Below are positions 50,380 to 61,798 of a DNA stretch of 64,000 bases, piece after piece. The notes beneath the pieces are model-generated. The model ran no database searches and had not been told where the DNA came from. It saw nothing but the letters and a program-made list of their open reading frames with translations. Within the stretch, counting starts at the first letter, position 1. Each line of letters starts with the position of its first letter. A program made the translations under genes and the position numbers. Source of the DNA: Salticus scenicus (Eukaryota > Arthropoda > Arachnida > Araneae > Salticidae); the NCBI GenBank assembly GCA_963930645.1, contig OZ005650.1:64484718-64548717 (forward strand). Reading direction: 5' to 3'.

Positions 50380-51200
50380 CCAAGGGGGGGGGGGTAATTT
50401 AGTGAAATGCTTTGCAATGTGTGTTGTTGAGTGCACATAACCAACTGATTCATCAAAAAATTGCTTTCCTCAGATAATTTGAAACGTATTTGCAACTGAA
50501 AATGTGTTTTTGCCTCCGCCTTTAAAGAGGGGGAAAGAAAGGTGGAATTTCATAAAATCTCTTTATACTACGTGTTAGGTGCGCATAACCACCCCACGCA
50601 TCAAAAATCGCCTTTTTAAGATAATTTAGAGCAGAGTTACGCATGGAAATATGTTTTTTGCCCACACCTCCAAGGAAAAAGGGAGAAATTTCGCAAAATC
50701 CCTTTGTAGTGTGTGTTGGGTACGCATACTAAATCGACACATCAAAAAATCGCTTTCCTGAGGTAATTTGGAACAGAGTTACTCTTAAAAACGTCTTTTC
50801 GTGATCCTTCACTTCTACACTACCTTAAATTTTTAGAAAATCTCTTTACAGTGCCAGTGGCGGATTTAAGGGGGGGGGGGCTTCCCCCCCAAAACACTGA
50901 CATTCACAATTGAATATTGCAATTGTAAATTTTTTATTTGTCTAGAATAACATTTTGAAAAATCTCAGCCCACCCCCCCCCCAAAAGTCAAGTTCTGGAT
51001 CCGCCACTGTACAGTGCGTGTTGGGTACAGATAAACAACCCACACATAAAAATTAATCTTACAGTAATAATATGGAGAAGGTGACACTTGGGAACGAGTT
51101 TATTACCTCTAATACACCGTGTAGAGGGAGAATGAGAGGAATTTCACAAAATCCCGTTACATTGGATGTTGTATATATACATAAACAACCCACACACCGA
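50380..51200. repeat. Tandem array, about 145-bp unit, interrupted by a MITE
   Basis: Five or more diverged units share a GTGTGTTGGGTACGCATA-like block (near 50421, 50571, 50713, 51014, 51163), then an 'ACACATCAAAAAATCGCTTT' block and a 'CCAAGGAAAAAGGGAGAAAT' block. Spacing is 141-150 bp once the MITE at 50855-51009 is subtracted. Confidence 0.65.
50855..51009. mobile_element. hAT-like MITE, family of four, copy 4
   Basis: CAGTGGCGGATTTAAG to GGATCCGCCACTG, with an exact 8-bp duplication TACAGTGC (50847-50854, 51010-51017). The central ACTGACATTCACAATTGAAT is nearly the same as in copy 3. It lies inside a tandem-repeat unit. Confidence 0.88.
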
Positions 51201-52015
51201 AATTCATGACCATAGTTCCCATATAGTCCCTAGAAAAAATTTAATGCTGAAGTTTCGAATTTTCCCCTTGTAACCCTCCCCCCCCCCCCCCCCCACACAC
51301 ACAAATCCAAAATTGCAAAAAAACAAAAATGAATTTGAAATGAAGACACACAGCTGTTTTCAATGTATTTATACCATTACTGGTGAATTCTTTTCGAAAA
51401 TCTGGGTTCGTAAAACCCTGTCTTAGTGGAGGGTCAGGAACCTAAAACCAACCTGCACACCAAAATTTGTGACTATCTCCCATAAAATGTCATGGGTGTG
51501 TGGTCTTGAGTTTACTCTTTTATATATGTAGATTTGAAATACCGAGTTTAGACTGTTTGTTGATATTTGTTCTCGAGTTATTTGGCTCAAAAACAATATT
51601 TTCATTGCCGTATATAGGTAAGGGTAAGAGAAAGAGAGAGTATATAATCTGGTGTGGCACTCAAATTGCTTTCTCTCACCCTCCTAGTTATAGAAACAGT
51701 TTCATCTAGCATATGTATGTGTGAAGTACACGGCAGCAGCCCGTCTCCCATTTGAATAGTACACTTATACAAAATATTTAAAGTTGTAATTAAACATAAA
51801 AATTTATTTAACTTATCTGGAGAACTTTTCCCCATATTACTCTTTGAAACTTTATAATCTTAGTCAATATATTCAAATTGTATTACCACAGAATGCCAAA
51901 TTTGAAATTCCTTCATTCATTTGTTTTTAAGTTATGCAGAAATAGACATATAGGCTAACCACTAAAGGCATGATATCATTATTCAATGTGCCTGAAAATG
52001 CATATAATCATATTA
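51201..52015. other. Intergenic stretch, repeat remnants only
   Basis: A C run at 51281-51294; a segment at 51890-51985 resembles one at 60285-60390 (CATTTGTTTGTTTTTGAGTT and following), probably ends of another dispersed repeat. Confidence 0.4.
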
Positions 52016-53413
52016 CACTCATGTTTGTGAAAATTGCAACACCAAGAAGGAATGGGAATATTAGAATGATATTTATTGGGCACATAGATTATAGTAGGAA
52101 GAACAATTGATTAATTTCAGGAAATTTGGAGTAATATGTATATGCATTGAGAAAACAATACACAAAGCAGTTATCTCTGTGAGCAATGACAGAACTTATC
52201 TGCATAGGCATTGAATCAAACAGCGATTGGATGACATGTACGGGTAAAGCACTTCATGAAGTTTCAACATGATGCCACAATTCATCGATCGTAGATACTG
52301 GTGAGTGGTGGGGGGCCAGATACTTTTCAACGATTAAACAGTCGTTTTCATTGGTGCGAGATCAGGAGAATGAGCTGGACAGAGCAGCAGTCAAACACAT
52401 TCTGCATCAAGGAAGGTCTGGACAATATGAATAACTGGTGGTCGTGCATTGTCCTGCTTAAGTATTGCACTTTGGAAGCCTTGAATATAGGGCAGAGCGA
52501 CAGGCCTTAACTCGTCGGAAATGTAATGGCTGGTATTCAGAGTGGTGGATGAAAACAAGAGGTGATCGAGACATGTATCCAATGGTATCGCATACCATGA
52601 CTCCAGGTGGTGACAGAGTATAAGGCTACCAAAATTTTGATTACCTTTAAAACTGCATCACTGCCTTTAATGTGTGATGAACAACAAACCTGGACACAGG
52701 AATAGCGTAAAGTTGCCTTTCAGAAAAATCACAATCCTGTTTACAGCATTAGGATTGCCTTATCTGTATTTAACAGCATTGTGAATAATGCACATTGCCA
52801 GCTGGGATTCGACATCGTCACACTGTTCATCACCAGCAGTGATGGTATGGGGTCCCACTAGATACAAGTTTCGATTACTTCTTGTTTGCATTCCCAGCAC
52901 TCTGAGTAGCGACCATTTAATTTCTGTTGAATTTAGGCCCGGCCATCAGCTCTATATTCAAGGCCTCCGTAGCACAATATTTCAGCAGGATAATGCAAGT
53001 TGTCTCTATTGTCTAAACCTTCTTTGATACAGAATGTGTTGAATCATTGCTACGGCCAGCATGTTCTCCTGATCTCATACCAATGAAAACGACTGTTTAA
53101 TCATTGAAAAGCGAGTGGCTCGCTACCGCTCACCAACAACTACGATCAATGAACTGTGGCATCGTATTGAAGCTTCATCAAGTGCTGTACCTGAATATGT
53201 CATCCAATTGCTGTTCGATTCAATGCCTAGGCAGATAACTGTAGTTATTGCTCCTAGAGGTCGCTGCTTTATGTACTGTTTTCTCAGGATATACTACTCA
53301 AAACTTCCTGAAAATTTAATCAGTTTTTCTTCCTACTATAATGCATGTGCTCAATAAATATCATTCTTATATTCGTTTCCTTCTTGGTGTTGCAATTTTC
53401 TCAAACATGAGTG
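52016..53413. mobile_element. Palindromic Tc1-type transposon derivative
   Basis: TA-flanked (52014-52015, 53414-53415), with about 70-bp inverted repeats starting CACTCATGTTTGTGAAAATT. The left half encodes on the minus strand ILKQDNARPPVIHIVQTFLD (second catalytic Asp block of Tc1 DDE transposases); the right half encodes on the plus strand the same block (IFQQDNAS) and the C-terminus (YRSPTTTINELWHRIEAS, FDSMPRQI). Both halves therefore carry the 3' half of the transposase, pointing outward, joined near 52715. The N-terminal DNA-binding half is absent. Frames are broken by stops and shifts. Confidence 0.8.
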
Positions 53414-53559
53414 TAAAAACACACTGTCGAAACCCTGGACTCCAAAGCAATATTTTGTCTACTATAATTAGTGAGAAAAAATACTTATTATTTCTAAGCA
53501 ATTTTCCTGGATATGGTATTCTTGTACATGATAAATATGCTAATTATAATATGACTGTA

Positions 53560-53856
53560 CATTAGGGTGTCCCTTAAATGAGGGGGAACTTTTTTTTTTA
53601 AATCCGATATGCATACTCTCTAATTTTTTTTTTTTTTTCGTTTTGACCCTAAACACTTTTTAACAAAATATCTGCTCTCTGGGATAAAGTTAACCTGTGC
53701 CGAATTGACAGGAAAATTCTAATATCTATATTAGGATTTTTTTGCTAAAAAGTGTTTAGGGTCAAATAGAAAAAAAAACAGAAGGTATGCATATCGGATT
53801 TCAAAACAGAAAAAACAAAAACAAAATCCCTCCCTTATTTAAGGGACATCCTACTG
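53560..53856. mobile_element. Palindromic MITE, TA-flanked
   Basis: Ends CATTAGGGTGTCCCTTAAAT and the complement of CAGTAGGATGTCCCTTAAAT; TA at 53558-53559 and 53857-53858. Inner arms include CCTAAACACTTTTTA and its inverse. It lies 146 bp beyond the Tc1 derivative. Confidence 0.7.
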
Positions 53857-54439
53857 TATATGCTAAAGCACTTCTATCAATTACATCCAATACAAAAGAA
53901 AGTATTTGCTTAATTTTAGGTAATCTTATATAGTGACTGTAAATTACCTAAGCATCATGCAGTGTATTTAACTCTTTGTCTACCGACAGAACTTCAAAGT
54001 ACCATTATATAAAAAGCGTATAAAATCGAATTTATGGAAGAAATATTAAAGGCATAATGTGGGACAAAAAAAAAAAAAATCAAGCTCTTGGATATTTTCC
54101 TTTTCTTTATCTGCAACCACCAATTTTATGATTTGAAAAGCAAATTTTTGAATAGGTTTTACAACAATGTTCTTTACGTAAAATTTAGGATTGAGCCAAG
54201 TATTCAAAACAAAAAAGGAAAGTTGTAATTTTGAAAAGTATTTAAAATCAGTAAGAATAAGGCAAATAATGATACTACAAAAAATGTTAATTTTAGAATG
54301 AAAAGCAAAATATATTTTAATGCGTGATATATCAAAATAATTAAATGTTAGCAAATCATTGGTGAGATATTTATTTAGCAAGATATAAAATTTTTTGGCT
54401 GTTTAATCCGAAAATTTGGGTTTAAGCAGCTACGTTGCA

Positions 54440-55170
54440 CATCCAAGTGAGGTGACTACAAGTTAAAAAGCAAACGTTTAAAAAATCGATTTGTATAGTG
54501 CTCAGAACTTAGAAAAGATTCAAAGAAGTGTTTAGCAAAATAATTTCTTCAAAAGCAGTGCAGCAACAATTAAACAAAGCAGGTTAAAAATCAGAAGACC
54601 TGCAAAAACAGCCATTATTAAGGAAAAGAATTAAAAGACAAGACTTCTGTTGACCAAAAAATTAAAAAAATATATAAATTAATTATTAGGCTGAATTGTT
54701 TTTTTCTGATAAGTCAAGTTTAATTTATTTATTTTGAGTTATTAGGACAATGAAAAGGTGACCAACTTAATGGAAATTGCACTCTTAAAGGAGTGACATA
54801 TTCTCCATACATTATGATATAGATGTGCATAACTTTTCAAGGAGTCTGACAAATTTTCGTGCTCAAGGGATCAATGAACTTGAAATAAAACACAGCCATT
54901 ATAAAAGTGCTATCTAATCGACTATATTAGAAGTATCTCAGACCACAATAAGCATTTCAAGATAATGCACCTTGCTACATGGTATCTGTGGTACATGATT
55001 CAAATTGTTAAAATTACCTATCCATTCCCATGAGGACCTATAATTCTGTATATAATCATAACTTTTTTCACTTTAAGTTAAATCTCACAAAGAATATCTG
55101 TGAATTTCTTCTTTAACAGACCTGAAAATAGTCTTAATCTCAATCCGCTTGAAAATGTTTAATCTATATA
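54440..55170 (+). pseudogene. Decayed Tc1-like transposase
   Basis: Plus-strand fragments in shifting frames: KPLL-type linker (QPLLRKRIKRQ, near 54613), then KGVTYSPYIM (near 54790), then QDNAPCYM at 54958 (the second catalytic Asp block), then a degenerate NSLNLNPLENV at about 55130, the remnant of the SPDLNPIENV block with the third acidic residue. There are many stops, so it is non-functional. It differs from the Tc1 family at 52016. Confidence 0.65.
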
Positions 55171-55557
55171 AGGGAGGAGGGGGGATTTCAAAATTCGTAG
55201 CCCACAACTTTGAACTAGAAAAAAATATTTATGATATTTAGAACAGTGAAATTTCTGAGGTTTATGTTAAAAAACTATATAACACTATGCCCTTGCGCAT
55301 AAAGCAGTAATTCCATATAAAGGTGAAATTACACAATGCAGAATAATACACATTTTTATTAAATAATTGTTTAGATCTAACAAATAAATAGTTTTATTTC
55401 ACATATTAAAATATAACATGTTTATTTTATATAATAAATCATAAATACAAAGCATATATTTATTATATTACGTTTAAAAAGGAAGTTCTACGTAGATTTT
55501 TATTAAGTACACTTCGTAGAGTGTAATAAAGCAAATTAATAAATCAACTAGTATGTT

Positions 55558-55720
55558 ATGGCCACCACAAGACTTTCTTCTATATTTTCCAATAGAAATT
55601 CACTCAGTAAAAATATTTAATTGAAACTATTATTTATTAAAATTATCTACTCTAATGAAGGCAGATGATTTTCATCTTAGAAAAAAGTAACACTAAATAT
55701 AAGAAAAGAAAGACAGTTTT
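55558..55720. repeat. Dispersed repeat with ACTTTCTTCT head, copy 3
   Basis: GGCCACCACAAGACTTTCTTC onward, with the later GCAGATGATTTTCATCTTAG block; counterpart of 12506 and 39925. It leads directly into the tandem series that follows. Confidence 0.5.
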
Positions 55721-55739
55721 ATTTTCAAGTCTTAAAAGT

Positions 55740-56470
55740 CTTTCTTAATGGTTATCTCATATATCAAGTTTCATAGTTATATACCATAGAAGATGAGATA
55801 TAATAGCCTTCCCATTCACGGGGAAAATTGCAGTATAGCTGAGTCACTTATTGGCTGATAAGCATCCAAATTGAATCGGCATAATGTCATATGATGGCCT
55901 TCTTACATATCAAGTTTTGTTTAATTATACACAATAGAACTTTAGATATAGCCTTCCCTGAAATTGCAGATATTGATGTATAAATGTGCCACCTGTTGAG
56001 AGATTGACACCAAAAGTTCTTACACACTAATTTATGTCGAGGTGCATCTACATATAAATTTATATCAAAATTCATGCAGTAGTTCCTGAGATACAGCCTT
56101 CCTGGAAATTGTGAAAATCACGGTGTAGCCACCTGTTGAGCAATTGATACCAAAAGTTGATAGCCACTAATTTAGATCAAGGTACATCCGCATATAGATT
56201 TATATGCAATTTCATGCAGAATTTAGATCAAGGTACGTCTGCCTATAAATTTATGTGCAATTTCATGCAGTAGTTCCTGAGATATAGCCTTCCCTGAAAT
56301 TGTGGGAACTGTGGTCTAGCAGCATCACTTGTAGAGCAATTGACACCAAAAGTTGATAGGCACTAATTTACGTCAAGGTACATTTGCATATAAATTTATA
56401 TGCAATTTTGTGCAGTTTTGTTCCTGAGATATAGTCGCCACAAAATTTTTGTCACAGAGACAGACAGACA
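55740..56470. repeat. Tandem repeat series with 'GAGATATAGCCTTCCC' units
   Basis: At least four units of roughly 120-175 bp: GAGATATAGCCTTCCCTG, then CACCTGTTGAGCAATTGA, CACCAAAAGTTGATAG, CACTAATTTAGATCAAGGTA, CATATAAATTTATATGCAAT. Ends with a CACAGAGACAGACAGACA tail. Same family as 7200-8260. Confidence 0.7.
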
Positions 56471-57366
56471 TTTACTAAAAATGGTCAAATCGTGTTCAGG
56501 ACCCTTCTAAATTTGTAAATACATCGGAAACCGGCAGTTGAAAATGTTTACGAATCCAATAGTTTCTTCTATTGAATGTAAAAATGCATGTAGGTATCAT
56601 TTCACCTCTTTGGCATTATGCAAATATGACAGTTTTATTTGTTTCAATAATTAGTTTTTAAGTTATTACAAATAAAAAAGGTATAAGTCAATTTTTCTGC
56701 AGCACTTTTTTTTTTTTTTTTTTGCCCCACACTGTATATATAAAAATAGAATATATGTACCTCACTTTGATCTCACTACAAGGCATTAGATGCTAGATGT
56801 AGACGTTTTTGTTCCAGAAAGAGTATAGAGTGCTCTTGCTTTTTTCTGCTTGGCATTTTTCATGATATTCAAATGTGTTATAAAATAATTCCTGTATTAC
56901 TTCAAGAATCTCTGATTAGTCTACTAAAAAATATATGTTTCAAAAAGAAACACACTTTCATGTTTATAAGAAATATTTATTTAAAATAAAGAAACAGATT
57001 TCAAGTATTTTCAAAAGAAACAAAACAGTCAGTGGTTTTACCCATATTTTTATTTTAATCAATATACACTATATTAATGTTAATTGATTTAAAATAGAAA
57101 TATGGGCAAAATCCTTTATCGTTTTGCTTTTCATATACACAGACACTCAAAAGCATTCAAATGCAATAAATATAAATAAAATATAGTGCAGTCTAAAGAT
57201 GTTAAAAATGTACAAATAAGAAATTTTTCTGTAGATGTAAAAGATTTGAATACTTTTGAATGTCCCTGTACACAAACTATTGGTTGGATTTTTTAAAAAA
57301 GTTTAAAAAACAAAATGATAAGATGTTTTATCTACAATATCATTTTGAATCAATTAATGGCAATAT
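56471..57366. other. Intergenic stretch, no gene seen
   Basis: AT-rich. A segment near 56990-57120 contains inverted AAAATAGAAATATGGGCAAA-like and complementary phrases that could be a decayed MITE. Confidence 0.4.
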
Positions 57367-58107
57367 TGTTGCGTATTCGGGGTTTGTGAATTGACCGTGA
57401 ATGAATGACAGGTCTTGGAGAGGCTTAAAAGTTTATTTACAAAATATTCCAGAAGTTTACAGGTTTGTCAAACAAGTTTAATTTAAACTTGTTTGACAGC
57501 ATAAAAATCACAGCATAAATTGTACAGTAAGTGTAATACACCTTATAGGGGGACCTTTATAGCTATTTTAGGTTCTAGTCAATTTTCTTGTTATATATCT
57601 ATAAAGAGGTGAAAAATTTAAATACCTCCATAAAGTTCGGTTCTTCATTACTGAAGTATAGAAGCAGAGGGAGGCCCCCAAAGAAGTTTTTGCCCCGGGC
57701 CCCAGTTAGGCTAATTCGGGCTCTGCCTGGTCAAGCAGAGCTCTTTAGATTGCAATGACTTGGCGAAAAACTAACTGATGGCCAAAATGCGATCCCTTTA
57801 TGTAGCCTTGTAAATTTCCAGAATACTCCCGGTATCTTGAGTAATATTCGATTTACAGCTTAGATAATCCATATATCGATGATAAAGATTTTCTCGCCCA
57901 AAAAATCGACAAAGAGTGATAAAGTCACCAGATTCAACACCAAAGCCATTACTTGGTGAAGCGTTATAATGAGTTTTTAAAGGAAAATGAGCTATTTTAA
58001 TGCCAAAGAAAGCTAGAAATGCAGAAAATTAACATTTTATAACCTGACTAAGCCTCGTCGAATGAAATGACATAAAAAGAACTACTATTATGTGCAAATT
58101 CGCAACA
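57367..58107 (-). repeat. Diverged solo LTR of a related gypsy element
   Basis: Ends TGTTGCG and CGCAACA; the body aligns with the LTRs at 17588 and 23477 (GGTTTGTGAATTGACC, AGAAAGCTAGAAATGCAGAA, TGACTAAGCCTC). ATAT is duplicated at both sides (57363-57366, 58108-58111). No internal region remains, as after LTR-LTR recombination. Confidence 0.75.
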
Positions 58108-59030
58108 ATATAGTGTATGTTGATTCAAAATAAAACTATAGGTAAAACTCCTTATTGTTTCTTTTTGGAGAGAGAGAGTATAAATGTTTTCTAATAAATT
58201 ATGTAAGAGAAATTCTGTTAATACTTGCACAGGCTCAATAAAATTTGTTTAGTAACTGATCCATTTTTGCCTTAGGGACAAAATTTTTGTTTTAGTACAT
58301 GAGGTAAAACTTTTTTTTTTTTTATCCATGAAGAATCCATGATGTATTTCTTTATATATTCCACAAAAACGTCTAGATTTAAAAGTATGACTTCACTTAT
58401 TTGTACGAGTGCATGTGTAAAAGCGACAGTTTTGTTGGTTTGCGATTAAAGGATTCCAAAGTTCAGAAATGGGTCTTAGAAATAGTATGTGATAACCCCC
58501 CTTTCTTTCCTGGACTTTTGTATCAAGCTTCTATTAACTGAGGAGATGATGGGTCTAGAAAGAACAAAGAGTGACTATACTCTTTGAGGGTCAGGGATGT
58601 TTACAGGACATGGAATTTTCCGAGAAGACTATCCAGATCAGCTAGGACTGCCATGGCGGTGCCGCTTAAGAAGGGCAATTGGTGAACAAATTTCGAGAGC
58701 GAATAGGAAATGTTGTGTCAACCCCCTCTCCTGTTGAGGAGTGGCAAAAGATGTTCAGAAAGGGAGGGGAAAAAAAAAAAAAAGAAGAATTTTTGTTTTG
58801 AGAACTATATGGTTACATACAAAATCAGAAGTTGTTGAGCAAAGACTTTTTGAAATATGTAGGCGTAATGCCTGAGGATAAAATTTTTTGTTTTACAATT
58901 CATTTTTGTACGTAGTTTTTGTAAATATTAAAAATATAATTAAATGAATTATGCTTCAAAAAAGCCCAATGTCTTTAATTCATCTTGAACCTCTCAGTAT
59001 TATTTTCTTAGCTGGTTTTGATGCTATTAC
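58108..59030. other. Intergenic stretch, no gene seen
   Basis: A somewhat more complex block at 58480-58760 (including CTGCCATGGCGGTGCCGCTT) is not recognised and has no long open frame. It ends at the P-like element's target site. Confidence 0.4.
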
Positions 59031-59227
59031 CAGAGCCTCCTTAAGTAGATGCCTAGCGAGTCGCTCCAAAACTTGGCAACAGTACAAGAAGAGCATAGCC
59101 AGTAGATGGCGCTTGGTACCGTACGTAAAGTTCTGTTTATTTCCCGCGGTTTAATTGAGTTTCAATTGAGTTCTGTATGGTTTATGTTTTATTAATTTAA
59201 CAAATGTGAGAGGTTTTTTTTTATAAT

Positions 59228-59348
59228 ATGGTGTATTTCGTCGTACCATTTTGTAAATCAGACAGTCGCCGTGAAAATATAAGTTTTCACGAAATACCCA
59301 GCAATGCAATTCTGCGTAAAAAATGGCTCACAAATATTTCAAGACAAG
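59228..59348 (+). CDS. THAP-like exon of the P-like element
   Basis: ATG at 59228, followed by 40 codons and a consensus donor GTATGT at 59349. It begins MVYFVVPFCKS and continues SFHEIPSNAILRKKWLTNIS, the pattern of the first half of a THAP zinc finger (…C.S…..FH.FP…..R..W). In THAP domains a C-x2-4-C pair opens the module; here the second Cys (C9) is present but the first is replaced by a hydrophobic residue, and the later C-x2-H pair must lie in another exon that I could not identify. Family: site-specific DNA binding by P-element transposases and their host relatives. Probably a decaying transposase start. Confidence 0.6.
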
Positions 59349-60798
59349 GTATGTAAACTGCATAAATAAGTAATGCAAAATTACCAACCCTCCGGATTTT
59401 TGAATATCAATAATATTTTTCATAAAAAACATTTTTTTTATTTATTATCATAAATTCTGTGATTAAGACGAAGATAAATTTAAAAGAAATTATGATATAA
59501 AAATTCGAAGGGTTGACACCTCTGTTAGTAAGTTAGATTTAACAAATAAAATAGTTATGCTTATTACAAAATGAAATGAAATTTTTATTTATTGATGTAG
59601 GTATACAGAAAAGTAACTTGTTCTTAGTTACTTTGAAGTAACTCTATATTGGAGTATTTTATAGTTTTATTGATAAATTACATTAGTAACTTATGAATAA
59701 AACTATAAAATACTCCAATATAGGAACAAGATTGATTTATATCTTTTTAATACCACTGTTTTTTAAAGACTTGTGTAAATGCGTATAAAAATTTGATTAT
59801 TTTAGTTAAATCGAAATAAAAGTGTTGGGAATCTTGAAAAGAAAAAATAGAAAATTTTTATTTCTACTTTTGTTCTTTTTAAAAATATTAAATTTTAAGA
59901 TTCATAACTTTACTTTTATTAACCTTTTACCACACAAATGGAATATAGAATTAAAAATTCATGTAAAAATTAAATATCATGATTACTGATTTGAAAAATT
60001 ATCAGATATGACAGAAAGATGACTTGATTTTTTGAAATAGAAATTCTCCACATCCATACACTCACATATACACACACACACATACATTGGCTAATTGCCA
60101 AAAATTACGTTTTTTGACTCATGAGACCTTAAAAATATAAATCAGGGGAAAACTCGATATCGAATTTTTGGACCGAACACAATACTTTCATTACGTACGG
60201 TTGTAGGGTAATGAAAGTAAAAATATTTCAAGGATGTTATTAATTTGTCCTTAAATTTGCCAATCTTTATCAAATTTTTCAAATTGAAACCTAATACGAG
60301 TTTTAAAATACAATTGTGAATTTCCTGCATTTGTTTGTTTTTGAGTTATTCTGATAATAAATACGCATATAAATCAATCACTAAAAAAAAAAAAAAAAAA
60401 AAAAAATGTTTTTTTGTATTCAGGGAACCCCAAAACGTGACTTTATTCAAAAACCTGAGTTGAAAATAGAACTTAAAAAAAAAAAAAAATACTTTGTTTA
60501 CATTATAGGTTCAAAAAATTAATTTTCCTTCTTCAACAGTATTCGTCGACATAAAAAAAGTGTAGCAAAGAACTTCCATCCATTACATTCTACAGAAAAG
60601 AACGTTTAGCTTAATTTTGGATAGCCCTGTATATTTTCAATAAAATATGTGCACATCAGATTGTGCATTTAAATTTAGTCTTATATGAAAAACACCTAAC
60701 ACAAAATGAAATACACTTTCAGCATTTTCCAAGTATATCCGAGATAGACAAACCGACGCGCAGAGACCAACCGCTAAAAACATTATTTTTCGTTTCAG

Positions 60799-60953
60799 GA
60801 GACCTCAAAACATGTAAACATAACACAACTTTATTTCGAAACTGTCTATCAGTTTTGAAAGCATACCCTCTCGGAACTGGTGGAGCTAATAAAATCTTGA
60901 AAAAAAAAGAAAAACTTCGTGCGAAAGAAAACTTATACTCAAGAAATCCTTAA
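60799..60953 (+). CDS. Possible second exon of the P-like element
   Basis: Acceptor TTTTTCGTTTCAG before 60799; joining to the exon ending at 59348 keeps frame and gives 51 further residues (GDLKTCKHN... to KENLYSRNP) and TAA at 60951. The Lys-rich end (ILKKKEKLRAKEN) is basic. It does not supply the missing THAP ligands and I recognise no domain, so it may be chance. Confidence 0.25.
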
Positions 60954-61798
60954 TTTTAAAAATTTAAATCTTAATGGTTATTTATTTATTTTTTGTGACG
61001 GACTAGACAACAGATTGTTTTCTTCTCCAATTTTTATTACTGAATGTTAACTTATCTCGTTAATGTGCTGGTCTATTTTTCTTATAAATAATATAAAATT
61101 CTCGATTTAAGAAAAATAATTCACACCTAATAAGGTAAAAATGTAACGTAAAGGACATGACCAAAAAAAAAGAAAAAAAAGACATGATTTTAATAATTTA
61201 TCATTATAAATTATTCATTCTAAGCTGAAACTCATTTAAAGTTCAGAGATTTTAATTTATATAAACGAAACTTTCATCTGATATCTAAATTAAAAAATTT
61301 TTTGAAGTTTTTATTGAATAAATATATAAAAAATAATTTAATCGCGTGATAGACATGCCATGTTTTTGCTTATTTAATTTTAAATTTCGTTTTTTAATTA
61401 ATAATATATTTAAAAAAAAAAAAAGGTGTTATTTATTAGATACGCGGTACAATTAGTTGAAAAGCTAAAATAGGTCTTGTCCACTTCCGAAGAAAATTAA
61501 ACCCTATACTTTTTTAAATATAAATATTTGAATATTTTTTTGAAAATATTTACGATAAAGCACTTTCACATCATTTTTTCAAATTAAAAGAAAAAAAAAT
61601 ACAATTTTGGACTTTAAATTGAAATTAATAGCTAGATTTTTAGATGTAAAATATAACTTATCTATGAAAGAGAAGAAAATTGTTGCTCTGCGTAGGTGCT
61701 GTCACCTAGCGTTAGTTTTGTTTTTTAAATGTTGCCTAATTTAACATTGGGATTCGCTGAGCGTGGAAGGCATCTACTTAAGGAGGCTCTGCTATTAC

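Larger units (their letters stand above)
59031..61791 (+). mobile_element. P-like DNA transposon with THAP-type exon
   Basis: A 24-bp perfect inverted repeat: CAGAGCCTCCTTAAGTAGAT then GCCT at 59031-59054, its complement at 61768-61791. GCTATTAC occurs at 59023-59030 and again at 61791-61798, an 8-bp duplication sharing one base with the terminus (7 bp if the repeats are taken as symmetric); 8 bp is the P-superfamily value. A THAP-like exon starts 197 bp inside the left end. At 2.76 kb it is close to full P-element size, but no catalytic transposase region is readable, so the copy is probably internally decayed. An internal 28-bp hairpin lies at 59644-59723. Confidence 0.72.

Noticed and set aside
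52301..53357. Short frames on both strands with transposase-like phrases
   Set aside because: They are fragments of the palindromic Tc1 derivative and are not separate genes.
55740..56470. Regular repeats considered as a CRISPR array
   Set aside because: Units are 120-175 bp, diverged throughout, with no short conserved repeat plus unique spacer pattern, and the genome is clearly eukaryotic.
58951..59154. 67-codon frame crossing the P-like element's left end
   Set aside because: It runs over the element boundary and the 24-bp inverted repeat, so it is not a gene.
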